A stretch of 64,000 nucleotides of DNA from Gemmatimonadota bacterium (GTDB taxonomy: Bacteria; Gemmatimonadota; Gemmatimonadetes; Gemmatimonadales; Gemmatimonadaceae): positions 36,042-100,041 of the forward strand of contig JAJPIM010000011.1 in NCBI GenBank assembly GCA_021324775.1, in the 5' to 3' direction. Position 1 is the first letter of the stretch; every line of letters starts with the position of its first letter. The translations under genes and the position numbers were made by a program. This document shows positions 30,563 to 39,300 of the stretch, piece by piece. The notes beneath the pieces were generated by a model. The model saw nothing but the letters and a program-made list of their open reading frames with translations. It was not told the origin of the DNA and made no database searches.

Positions 30563-31003
30563 ATGATTGACTACCGCTCTATCCCGATAGTGCTGGTCGC
30601 GCTCGCGGGCAGCGCCGGCCAGCCAGCCGCGAAAGCTGCCACTGCCGCGACAGGCATCGTGCAGATGCTCGGCGACGCCAAAGGCTACCGCGAAGATCCG
30701 CTCAACATCACGATCAAGGCCGGCGACGCCGTGCGGTGGGTGAACGTGTCCGGCGGACCGCACAACGTCTCCTTTTGGCCCGACAGCATCCCGCCTGGCA
30801 CCCAGTCGCGCCTCGATGCGAACATGCCCGCGCAGACGGCTGCCGGAGTGGCACAAAAGCTCGGGACCCTCGTCGGGCCGCTCCTCGTCGCACCGAATGA
30901 CACCTACACGATCTCGTTCGTAGGTGTCCGGCCCGGCGTGTACAAGTACTACTGCACGCCGCACCTGGCGCTGGGGATGCGGGGGACGGTAACGGTACAG
31001 TAG
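30563..31003 (+). CDS. Plastocyanin/cupredoxin-like protein
   Basis: LNITIKAGDAVRWVNVSGGPHNVSFWPD...RPGVYKYYCTPHLALGMRGTVTVQ. Confidence 0.85.
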   Translation: MIDYRSIPIVLVALAGSAGQPAAKAATAATGIVQMLGDAKGYREDPLNITIKAGDAVRWVNVSGGPHNVSFWPDSIPPGTQSRLDANMPAQTAAGVAQKLGTLVGPLLVAPNDTYTISFVGVRPGVYKYYCTPHLALGMRGTVTVQ

Positions 31004-31046
31004 CATGCATCCCGCGGAGACGGCCGGATAGGAGCCTATTAGCGCC

Positions 31047-32402
31047 GTGCTCTGTGCCCAATCCTTGGTCGAAATTCAAGAGGTGGCTGTGAAACGCTGC
31101 AATGTGTCGGGTCCATACCGGGCGGTGATGCACTGCATGGCGACGCTTCTGCTGTTCGCCGAATTCCTGGCGGGGGCGCCGAGTGCGCTTGCACAGGTCA
31201 CCGCGATCCGCTTCGGACAGTTGATCGATGCCCGCGGGCAAGCCCGCCACGATGCGGTCGTTGTCGTCGACGGGGAGCGCATCACGACGGTCGGGACGGG
31301 CGATGGCGCTGTGCCCGCCAACGCGACGGTCGTCGACTTGAGGAAATACACCGGACTTCCCGGTCTCATCGACGTCCACACCCACATGACGTTCTACTGG
31401 GACCACACGCCCGGCTCGCATCCCTGGGCCCAACTCGGCACACTCGGCGACGCGGTCACCGTATTTCTCGCACAGGAGAATGCCCGCAAGACGCTGGAGA
31501 CCGGCGTGACGACCGTTCGCGATCTCGGCTCCTCGGACTACAACGACATCGCCATGCGCGATCTCATCAATCGCGGCGCCATGGTCGGTCCGCGAATGTT
31601 CGTCGCAGGGTGGGGACTCCACGTGAATAACAGCCCGGCTCGCCCCGGTATGCCGGCGACGCCGGACCCCGGCACGGCGGATGGCATCGCGGAAGTGCAA
31701 CGCGTAGCCCGCCAGCAGATCGCGGCGGGAGCGGACTGGATCAAGGTCTATGGGTCCACCGGCAGCGACAAGGACACGTCCGGCTATCAGACGTTCACCA
31801 CCGAGGAGATGCGAGCCGCGGCTGACGTTGCGCACCAGGCGGGCAAACGTATCGCGATCCATTCGTACGGAGCCGCGGGTGGCCGAGCCGCAATGCTCGC
31901 GGGCGCCGAGTCGGTCGAGCACGCGGTCGATCTCGATGACTCGACACTCGCGCAGATGGCCCGCCGGGGCACGGTCTACGTGCCGACGATCGATCACAAT
32001 CGCTACTACATCGCCCACAAAGACGAATACGGCTACACGTCGGGCGATTCCGCTGGCCTCGAGGCGTATATGCGCCGCAACGTGACGACGTTTCGCCGCG
32101 CACTCCGCACGGGCGTAAAGATCGCCATGGGGTCGGACGCGGTCTTCACGGGATTCGGCGAGAATACCCGGGAGCTCGATCGTTTCGTCGAGAACGGCAT
32201 GACGCCGGCTCAGGCAATCGCCACCGCGACGACGACGGCGGCCGCGCTCCTCGGCAAGGAAAAAGAACTCGGCGCCGTCGCACCCGGATACTACGCCGAC
32301 ATTATCGCGGTCGAGGGTGATCCGCTGTCCGACATCGCGGCGCTGACACATCGCGTCCGATGGGTCATGAAAGGTGGTCGCGTCGTCGTCGACAGGCGCT
32401 GA
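31047..32402 (+). CDS. Amidohydrolase family protein (secreted imidazolonepropionase-like)
   Basis: LPGLIDVHTHMTFYWDHTPG; GVTTVRDLGSSDYND; IAIHSYGAAGGRAAMLAGAESVEHAV; KIAMGSDAV. Confidence 0.87.
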   Translation: MLCAQSLVEIQEVAVKRCNVSGPYRAVMHCMATLLLFAEFLAGAPSALAQVTAIRFGQLIDARGQARHDAVVVVDGERITTVGTGDGAVPANATVVDLRKYTGLPGLIDVHTHMTFYWDHTPGSHPWAQLGTLGDAVTVFLAQENARKTLETGVTTVRDLGSSDYNDIAMRDLINRGAMVGPRMFVAGWGLHVNNSPARPGMPATPDPGTADGIAEVQRVARQQIAAGADWIKVYGSTGSDKDTSGYQTFTTEEMRAAADVAHQAGKRIAIHSYGAAGGRAAMLAGAESVEHAVDLDDSTLAQMARRGTVYVPTIDHNRYYIAHKDEYGYTSGDSAGLEAYMRRNVTTFRRALRTGVKIAMGSDAVFTGFGENTRELDRFVENGMTPAQAIATATTTAAALLGKEKELGAVAPGYYADIIAVEGDPLSDIAALTHRVRWVMKGGRVVVDRR

Positions 32403-32502
32403 CACCGGCGACGGACCAATTCGGCGTCTGGTACGCGCGTGCACTTCCGATTGGCCGCCTCGACGGAGGTAATCGGGTAGCCGGCAAGTTGGTCTTACTG
32501 AG

Positions 32503-32574
32503 AGGCGCGGGCCGGAATCGAACCGGCGAATAGCGGTTTTGCAGACCGCTGCCTTACCACTTGGCTACCGCGCC
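32503..32574 (-). tRNA. tRNA-Cys (GCA)
   Basis: Reverse complement GGCGCGGTAGCCAAGTGGTAAGGCAGCGGTCTGCAAAACCGCTATTCGCCGGTTCGATTCCGGCCCGCGCCT folds as cloverleaf, loop CTGCAAA. Confidence 0.96.
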
Positions 32575-32577
32575 AAA
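32538..32577. repeat. Island att-site direct repeat, copy 1 (within tRNA-Cys)
   Basis: tttgcagaccgctgccttaccacttggctaccgcgccaaa. Confidence 0.93.
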
Positions 32578-32682
32578 CATGTTGAGCTACAACAATCTAT
32601 ATCTGCTTCACGCTGCGTCCTGCTATCTCTGGACACGCCGGTGGACACGTAGGCCCAGAAACCGATACCGCACCCTGTAGCC

Positions 32683-33144
32683 TCAGCCCGAAATTGCCGC
32701 CTCGCCCCGCTGGGAAGCCGCAGGCGACTCTACCAGCGTGCGGAGGTGGTCAGGCACAAATCGGTAGTAGCTCATCGTAGTCTTCAGGTCACTGTGACCC
32801 ATCGCATGCGCTACCGCAACTGGCGACTTCCCTTCCGCGAGCCACGTCGTCACGCGACGGTGCCGAAGATCGTGCTGGTGCAACTCAGGTGGAAGTTTCG
32901 CACGTTTCGCGGCGGCACGGAAGCCTGAGTCAAGGGACTTGATCCGCGCCCCGGCCTCGTGGTGCCGACGCGTATGGTCGTGGTGAAAGAGCCACGGCGT
33001 TGAGGACGCCAGTCGAAAGCACGCGAAGTGCTCGCGCATGGCCCCTAGCAAACGTGGTGTCATCGGTACAAACCGACTCTTTCCACCTTTTGTGCGGTGC
33101 CCATTTTGACCGCTCGTCACACGGACCGAGCCCTCCTCAACCAA
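32683..33144 (-). pseudogene. Tyrosine recombinase/integrase, C-terminal catalytic part only
   Basis: ELHQHDLRHRRVTTWLAEGKSPVAVAHAMGHSDLKTTMSYYRFVP (HxLRH...GH...Y); N-terminal core-binding domain absent; reading frame stops at 33238-33240. Confidence 0.82.
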
Positions 33145-33298
33145 GCGGCCCCCGATGCCTGCGATCGCGTCCGTTGAACTAATGTGATGCGGACTCCCAG
33201 CTATGCCGATACCTGCAAGGGTCGCGGCGTTGCCGCCCTAATTCGCGTCGCGTCCAGTGCTCATAAGGGCCGCCAGGCCGAGCGTCCTCGACAACGAC

Positions 33299-33835
33299 CT
33301 AATGCTCGCCTTCGATGAGGTGTCCCGACTCCACCAGCGCCCCAACCTGCCGCGCGTGCCTTCCGTGCAAGAGCACGCCTATTTCCAGGTGGCCGGATAT
33401 CCCCCTTTGCGTGATGTTGGCGCTCCCGACATACGCGCGATCCTCATCACTTAGAAGGAACTTCGCGTGCGAACCTAAGCTTCGCGGGTCTTCCACATTC
33501 CCACGAGGCTGGAAGGTGCGAAGTCGTGAGTCTCCGAACTTCCGAAGACCCCCGAGCTCGAGGCCAGCTAGACTTGCGCCTGTGCTGACTACATCGACCC
33601 TGACACCTCTGTTCAATGCAGCAATCAAGGCCATGCCCAAAGGGCCCGAGAGCAGTGCCTCCGCGCCCTGGATAAAGGGCGCGGCTATTACCACATGGCG
33701 TCGCGCCGATGCCAGCAATTCGGTCAACACGCCTAGTGTGGTGCGCGCACCGACTCGGGACACAAGAGAAGCACCAAATGGCCCGGGAGCCGTCACGACC
33801 AGTTCCACGGAGGGCTCGGAGCGAGGCGCCGGCAT
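33299..33835 (-). CDS. drmC: PLD-like nuclease domain protein, DISARM DrmC-like
   Basis: HAKFLLSDEDRAYVGSANITQRGISGHLEIGVLL (HxK...GSAN PLD motif); position downstream of drmA-drmB. Confidence 0.75.
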   Translation of the reverse strand: MPAPRSEPSVELVVTAPGPFGASLVSRVGARTTLGVLTELLASARRHVVIAAPFIQGAEALLSGPLGMALIAALNRGVRVDVVSTGASLAGLELGGLRKFGDSRLRTFQPRGNVEDPRSLGSHAKFLLSDEDRAYVGSANITQRGISGHLEIGVLLHGRHARQVGALVESGHLIEGEH

Positions 33836-33841
33836 CGGGCG

Positions 33842-35749
33842 TCACCTCGCCACGATCGAGTCGAAGAAACCGACCCGGATCTCGCCGAGAATTGGGTCGT
33901 GACCACCGAACAAGAAGGATCGCCCCAAGTTGAGGTTGAAGAAGCGACAACTTGTTTCTGCGAGATGAGTACAGGCGTGGCAGCTGCCGCCGCGGTCAAT
34001 GCATACGGGATCGTATACGCACCTTCTGCTGGAGCGGAGTTCCGATAGCCATTCCGCAAGGGACTGCTCGAACAGTGCAGATAGGGCCCCGATTGTGGCG
34101 CCAAACCGGTGATTGCAGTACAGCGCGCACGTAAGCGTGCGAGGCAGCACGTATTCGGATAGGCTTGTTGCTTCCAACCCGCACAGCAGCGCCGCATGAC
34201 GAACCGCAAGATGGCTCAAAGTGTGAAGCAGTCCAAAAACCAGCCGCGCCGGAGGATCGTCTAGCGTCTGCCGCAGCAGCACGCCGTCGAGGAGCTTAAC
34301 GAAGTACGATTGCGAGCAAGTGACAGGCTCGTCTCCATTTGGCAAGACCGGCGGAAACCCATTGGCGCCCATCCACCGTCGAACTGCCTCGTGATCGAGC
34401 CGCAGGAGAATGGCGTCAGCCTGCACGACATCGACAAAAACGGGGAACCTTCCTGAGTGATCCGGATCGGGCGGGAATGGATTGAGCCGACAAGCATCTG
34501 GCCGGTAGTCGACTCGGCTATATCCAAATGTGGCGGTCGTAATCGGAAAGTCAGTCGCAAGCGTTACAGATCCAAGGCCGAGCCGTTGGGCAGCCTCCCT
34601 CGAGTGGCTACGTTCGCCATCCGCGCGATCCTCGCCACGGAAGAGGTCAGTCACGTTACTTGACTGCAGTGGCATGACCGTCTCCAGAAGTTCCTGCCCT
34701 GCTCGCTCCCAGACCTCCCACGGCACGCCCGACTTGCGAACAACGGTGGCAGCTAAGCCTTTTGGAGAACCCGCAGCCTCGTCGTCACTGCGAGAAGATT
34801 GCAACTGCCCTTGCATCTTCTCGAACTGCGCGATCATCTCTTCGCTGACGCCCTGGGTTCGGAGGCGTGCGCGCTCCGCGTCGTTTAGAGTGAACGACCC
34901 AGAGGCCTGCCCAGAAGAGGCGCTTCGACCGAAGTCCACCAGACGCCGCTCTCCAATTTCTGGAATCTCGAGGAATGCCGCGGCAGCAACGCCTTGCCAG
35001 TGCGACACCCCAAGGAACGCGGTCAGTTCGCGCCCCGGCTGGTTCAGGAGGACGGTTGAGTGAGTGTAGAAAGTGCGGCCAGCGCGATGCACTTCTACGC
35101 TCATGTTCTTTAGTGACTGGTCGCCACCCGGCCAATTGCACGAGCGGCATCTACCGGCGAACACGGATGAGGGTGCCCCACATGACCGACAGACCCACTG
35201 GAAATCAGAAACGCGTTCACTCCTGCGCGTATCCAATGCCATTCCATGCCGCGCCTTGCACCTGCTGCACGGTGGTGGCGAGAGCGGCTCCAGGGCGCCG
35301 CACCGATGTACTTTCACGAACCGGAGCTGCACGAGCCGCCCGCTTCGACAGGCGGAGCAGGTCTTTGAGGCTGGCACTCCGTCCCGAGGCCCCACGACGA
35401 TTCCGCACTTAGGGTTCTGGCACCAGAACGCCAAAGGGAACATCGCCGCCTCTGCACCGCGTGGCTCCAGCAATATGAAGCGGTCGATTGCGCGATCCAG
35501 CTCGCGGAAGATAGGACGGTGTTCGTCCGACCACGCGCGTACTTGGTCATCCACAGCGCGTAGGATCAGTCGAGCATTTAGATCGGTCCTCGCCACGCCT
35601 CGAATGGACTCAACTCGCGCAATCGTTCCTATTTTCTCGAAATCAAATGTCTTCCCTGGAAGGTAGTTCAGCAGCACCTGCTGCTTTCCACGACTCATCT
35701 TGCGTCCCATAGCTCCTTCCGATTCTAACGATCGACCTTGGACGCCCAC
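33842..35749 (-). CDS. drmB: DUF1998-type zinc-ribbon protein, DISARM DrmB-like (alternative start 35710)
   Basis: CQNPKCGIVVGP...CSACRSGRL, CRSCGAPSSVFAGRCRSCNW zinc ribbons; C-terminal LYCNHRFGATIGALSALFEQSLAEWL...CYDPVC-like CHACTHLAETSCRFFN. Confidence 0.8.
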   Translation of the reverse strand: MGVQGRSLESEGAMGRKMSRGKQQVLLNYLPGKTFDFEKIGTIARVESIRGVARTDLNARLILRAVDDQVRAWSDEHRPIFRELDRAIDRFILLEPRGAEAAMFPLAFWCQNPKCGIVVGPRDGVPASKTCSACRSGRLVQLRFVKVHRCGALEPLSPPPCSRCKARHGMALDTRRSERVSDFQWVCRSCGAPSSVFAGRCRSCNWPGGDQSLKNMSVEVHRAGRTFYTHSTVLLNQPGRELTAFLGVSHWQGVAAAAFLEIPEIGERRLVDFGRSASSGQASGSFTLNDAERARLRTQGVSEEMIAQFEKMQGQLQSSRSDDEAAGSPKGLAATVVRKSGVPWEVWERAGQELLETVMPLQSSNVTDLFRGEDRADGERSHSREAAQRLGLGSVTLATDFPITTATFGYSRVDYRPDACRLNPFPPDPDHSGRFPVFVDVVQADAILLRLDHEAVRRWMGANGFPPVLPNGDEPVTCSQSYFVKLLDGVLLRQTLDDPPARLVFGLLHTLSHLAVRHAALLCGLEATSLSEYVLPRTLTCALYCNHRFGATIGALSALFEQSLAEWLSELRSSRRCVYDPVCIDRGGSCHACTHLAETSCRFFNLNLGRSFLFGGHDPILGEIRVGFFDSIVAR

Positions 35750-38700
35750 ATGTTCCCATTGGTGTCGAGCTCGATGTCTATCTGTTCGTCAACATCCCGT
35801 AAGCTTCGCATGGGAGAAGGAACAAGAGCATCTGACACAAATGTGACTTGACCACCTGCACCCAGGATCTGATCGAGAAACCGACGCACGTAGACACCGA
35901 TTTCCGCCTCGACGGCAGCCGCCCGTGGACCTGTGGACCGCTGGGTTAGGTAGGACTGCTCGAGCATGGGCAGAAAATCATCAGCACGAACTGAACCCTC
36001 GCTAATCATTTTCTTCACAAAATCAACCATGTAGAATCGATTGGGGTTCTCCTGGCCGGAGAGACGAGCGATGTGCTGCAGCAAGACACCCATGAAGAGA
36101 CCCGGTATCGTGCGCTGCATGCTGAACTTGGACCACCGATTAATCGCAACGGGCTCAATTAGCTGTCCCAGGAACTCATGATACTTGGTGAAATAGGCGA
36201 AATGACTTCGGTCGCGCTCCCGCGCTGGCTTCAGGCACGTGAATACGATCCCCACGTGCGATCGACCCACTCTGCTCGAGGACTGTATGTATTCAGCATT
36301 CTGTTTCGGCATGCCGTAAAAAATGATGCAGTTAAGCCTGTCTATGTCCACACCATGGCTTATCATGCTTGTCGCGAGAATCGCGTTGGGCGGCGCGACA
36401 TCGCCTGGGTGCGCAAGCTCAAGCAACTCCAGGATCTTAGTTACGCTGTCTGTACTAGTGCTACCCGATAGCTCCGCGAGTCTCAAAGGGTGAAAACCGG
36501 CGTGCTGAAGATCAACGCTGACAGCTGCGTCGAGATCGGTACGCAGTGAGCTCAGTTCCCGTGTGGCCGAGAAGTATCCTAGTGACGTGACATACGGGTC
36601 GAGCAGCCTTCCCCAATCTGCCGTGGCGGGTCTGGTCTTTCCGTCGAAAGGACTCGGAGCTGCAGCTGGCAGTCGCAGAAGGGTTTCAATCTCCTCATGA
36701 TAGTACTGGAAGAGTTCCAAGACGGCGTTGAAGATCGTCTTGTTGTGAGGCAGTACACCAACGAAGAGGCGCTGCGGTTTGTCGAGCGTGCGAGCGTAGA
36801 AGGATTCGCCCAGTGTCGGACCGAGGCCGGGGAAAACGCGCGCTTGCCTTCCGTATAAGTGGAGGACTTGGCGATCAAAAGCCTCGATGGTTGCCGAAGA
36901 GGCAAGGATCTTGACAGGTGCGTTTTGGCCATGACTCTCCAAGAGAGTCTGAAGAAATGTCTCGTAATGGCCATCGAACGTTCCGAGGCCCTCCTTTAGA
37001 AGATGCAGCTCGTCCTGGACGAATAGCGTGGGCCCACTGAGGCCAGGGGGCGGACCACGACGAAGGTGCCGCGCGTCGGTACAGTCCTTTTGGCAACACT
37101 TGGCGGCGTAGTAGCCGTGCTTTGCGCACCGTCCTGTGACATGCCCCAGGACGAGCGAAAGCTTCCGCTGATTGCCAAGGCCAGCGAGCTTGTCGATTGT
37201 TCCGACTACGACAGCCGGCAGGAAGCGATAGATCTCGTTATCCACAACGTGAACCGGGAGTACCCCTCCGGGGAACTTACATCCTGGATTGAGACATCTG
37301 TGGATCAGCCGGACTGCATCTGAGTCGAAGTCGACTCTCACAGTGGTTGTCCGACACGCCGGGCACCTAACGATTTTCTTCCATCGCTGTCGCGCATCCG
37401 AATCGTTGGCGATACTCCAATTGGGGTCCGGTGGTTCACCGGCGCGGGGCGGCGTCAGTTCATTAGGCGTACCCTCAAGCCCGACGAAATAGCCCACGGC
37501 AAAGCCGTCGACGTCCCGACCCGAGAGGCGTGGGTCAGGGTGAGCCCGACGAATGAGCTCCGCCACACCCATGATGTCTGCGACGCGCTGAGTTTGCTGT
37601 AGGGTTAACAGCCGGAGCGGAAAGCGCGTCCATGTGGTTACGCCCGCTGTCTTTCCACGGAGGCGATCGAAGAAGCAGTGAAATGCAACAACTCCCAGAT
37701 ATGCTTCCGTCTTTCCTCCACCCGTCGGGAAGTAGACGATATCGACGATGCTTCGGTCGGGCGTTGCCGTCTGATCGCCGTTTGCTAGCGCGCAAATACC
37801 AGGGACTTGCGACACGATAAAAACAATCTGGAAGAGCCTCCATGCCGTCTTTTCACCGCCAAGCGCAAACGCCTGGTTGGTCAACTCGAACGCGAGTCGT
37901 GCGTCCCGGTTCTCCTCGATGAGGCGGCATCCGCGTTCGAACCGTTCTGTCTCCGCGCTGAACAGTCCATGATCGCGATCGTACTCCGCCCCGTGGCGCT
38001 CGTCCCAGGCAGCGTCGTCCGAAGTGAACCGCATACGGCTTTCCGTCCACCGGGACTCGTATTCCTTCATCGCCCGGAGGATGCGCTTCAGGGTGGGAAC
38101 CGGATCTGCGCCCAGCTCCTTGAAGGGTGCGGGGGGCTCAGTATTCGTACTGTAACGCGACTGTGCGTACACAGGCACGTTGGTTGTTTCGAAAACGGGA
38201 TGACCGCCTCCGGGAAGGCTTCGAACCACCCCGCAGTTGAAGCCGCGCCCCCACAGATACCGGTCATATCTGAAGCTGCGAGGGGCTGCGTCCAGTTCGA
38301 ACGGTAGAACCTCGGCGTCGGCGAAGGAGAACGTAAGTTTCACATCAAAGAAAAAGCCCTCGCTATGCCACGAGCGGGTATCGACTCTTGAGACGTTCGT
38401 CGCGTCCAATGCGAGGATGTGCTCTTCCTCATCGTCGGCGGGTCTCAAGCTGGCCCCCAGCGCCCAGGACCAAGCCGGTGCGACTGGCACGCTCAAGCCA
38501 GCCAAGAATTCGGCATAAGCGATCTCCGATTCAAGAGCTTCCGCTGGGACCCTCAACCTCTCCTCGGGATCACGTCCTGTTCGCAGATGATTAGGATCAG
38601 CGAGAATAAGTTCGCGAACTCGACGCAGTTCGCGCTCTACAGCTTCGTGAGCTTTAGAGGGGTCGATCGACCAAGGTTGTCCAGCTACATCGTTTCTGCG

Positions 38701-39300
38701 AATCAGCAAAGCGCCATCGGCCAAACATCTCACCTTGCGGTACTTCGGAAAGAGGACGTCCTTAGATCGACTCCTTCGCGACATAGACGCCGTGGAGGGG
38801 ATGCCCGCCAAGCCAGCTAACGGCGTATCGGCATCACCTTTGGGACGCTGAGCACTGTTCACAGCAGCGCTTTCTCCGAGCGCAGCAACGGATTCGGCGG
38901 CGTCCGGGGTCTCAGCAGCTGCGTCCGGCGCAGACGTGTGGCGCTGATGCTCGCGTTGTTCGGCAAGTGTTGGGAACACACGGTAGTAGCAACTCCACTC
39001 TAGCCGGATGCCAGCCCGAGCCTCCCGGTCGGCAGCTCGGATTCTGAATTCCGCGCCAAACGCCATCGGGGCAAGCTTCGTAAGCAGCTCATCCAAAAAG
39101 CCTTCACGCAGAGCCGCGGAGGGAGGTGGGGCAGGCGGGGACGGCCGCAGCGAGCCAACAAAGTACCTATCCCTCGGCGCGCCGTGTGTGCATTCGGCAT
39201 CGAAAGCGCCCGCCGCTCGGCCGCACACTTGGTTCACGAGATACTGAGCGAGGCGTGGCTCGTCTTCCATCGGCATGATCTGTGAGTTCACGGCGGTCAT
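35725..39300 (-). CDS. drmA: Large SF2-type helicase, DISARM DrmA-like
   Basis: VDIVYFPTGGGKTEAYLGVVAFHCFFDRLRG...RFPLRLLTLQQ; LFVQDELHLLKEGLGTFDGHYET; ILASSATIEAFDRQV; ATSMISHGVDIDRLNCIIFYGMPKQNAEYIQSSSRVGRSHVG. Confidence 0.82.
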   Translation of the reverse strand: MTAVNSQIMPMEDEPRLAQYLVNQVCGRAAGAFDAECTHGAPRDRYFVGSLRPSPPAPPPSAALREGFLDELLTKLAPMAFGAEFRIRAADREARAGIRLEWSCYYRVFPTLAEQREHQRHTSAPDAAAETPDAAESVAALGESAAVNSAQRPKGDADTPLAGLAGIPSTASMSRRSRSKDVLFPKYRKVRCLADGALLIRRNDVAGQPWSIDPSKAHEAVERELRRVRELILADPNHLRTGRDPEERLRVPAEALESEIAYAEFLAGLSVPVAPAWSWALGASLRPADDEEEHILALDATNVSRVDTRSWHSEGFFFDVKLTFSFADAEVLPFELDAAPRSFRYDRYLWGRGFNCGVVRSLPGGGHPVFETTNVPVYAQSRYSTNTEPPAPFKELGADPVPTLKRILRAMKEYESRWTESRMRFTSDDAAWDERHGAEYDRDHGLFSAETERFERGCRLIEENRDARLAFELTNQAFALGGEKTAWRLFQIVFIVSQVPGICALANGDQTATPDRSIVDIVYFPTGGGKTEAYLGVVAFHCFFDRLRGKTAGVTTWTRFPLRLLTLQQTQRVADIMGVAELIRRAHPDPRLSGRDVDGFAVGYFVGLEGTPNELTPPRAGEPPDPNWSIANDSDARQRWKKIVRCPACRTTTVRVDFDSDAVRLIHRCLNPGCKFPGGVLPVHVVDNEIYRFLPAVVVGTIDKLAGLGNQRKLSLVLGHVTGRCAKHGYYAAKCCQKDCTDARHLRRGPPPGLSGPTLFVQDELHLLKEGLGTFDGHYETFLQTLLESHGQNAPVKILASSATIEAFDRQVLHLYGRQARVFPGLGPTLGESFYARTLDKPQRLFVGVLPHNKTIFNAVLELFQYYHEEIETLLRLPAAAPSPFDGKTRPATADWGRLLDPYVTSLGYFSATRELSSLRTDLDAAVSVDLQHAGFHPLRLAELSGSTSTDSVTKILELLELAHPGDVAPPNAILATSMISHGVDIDRLNCIIFYGMPKQNAEYIQSSSRVGRSHVGIVFTCLKPARERDRSHFAYFTKYHEFLGQLIEPVAINRWSKFSMQRTIPGLFMGVLLQHIARLSGQENPNRFYMVDFVKKMISEGSVRADDFLPMLEQSYLTQRSTGPRAAAVEAEIGVYVRRFLDQILGAGGQVTFVSDALVPSPMRSLRDVDEQIDIELDTNGNMWASKVDR

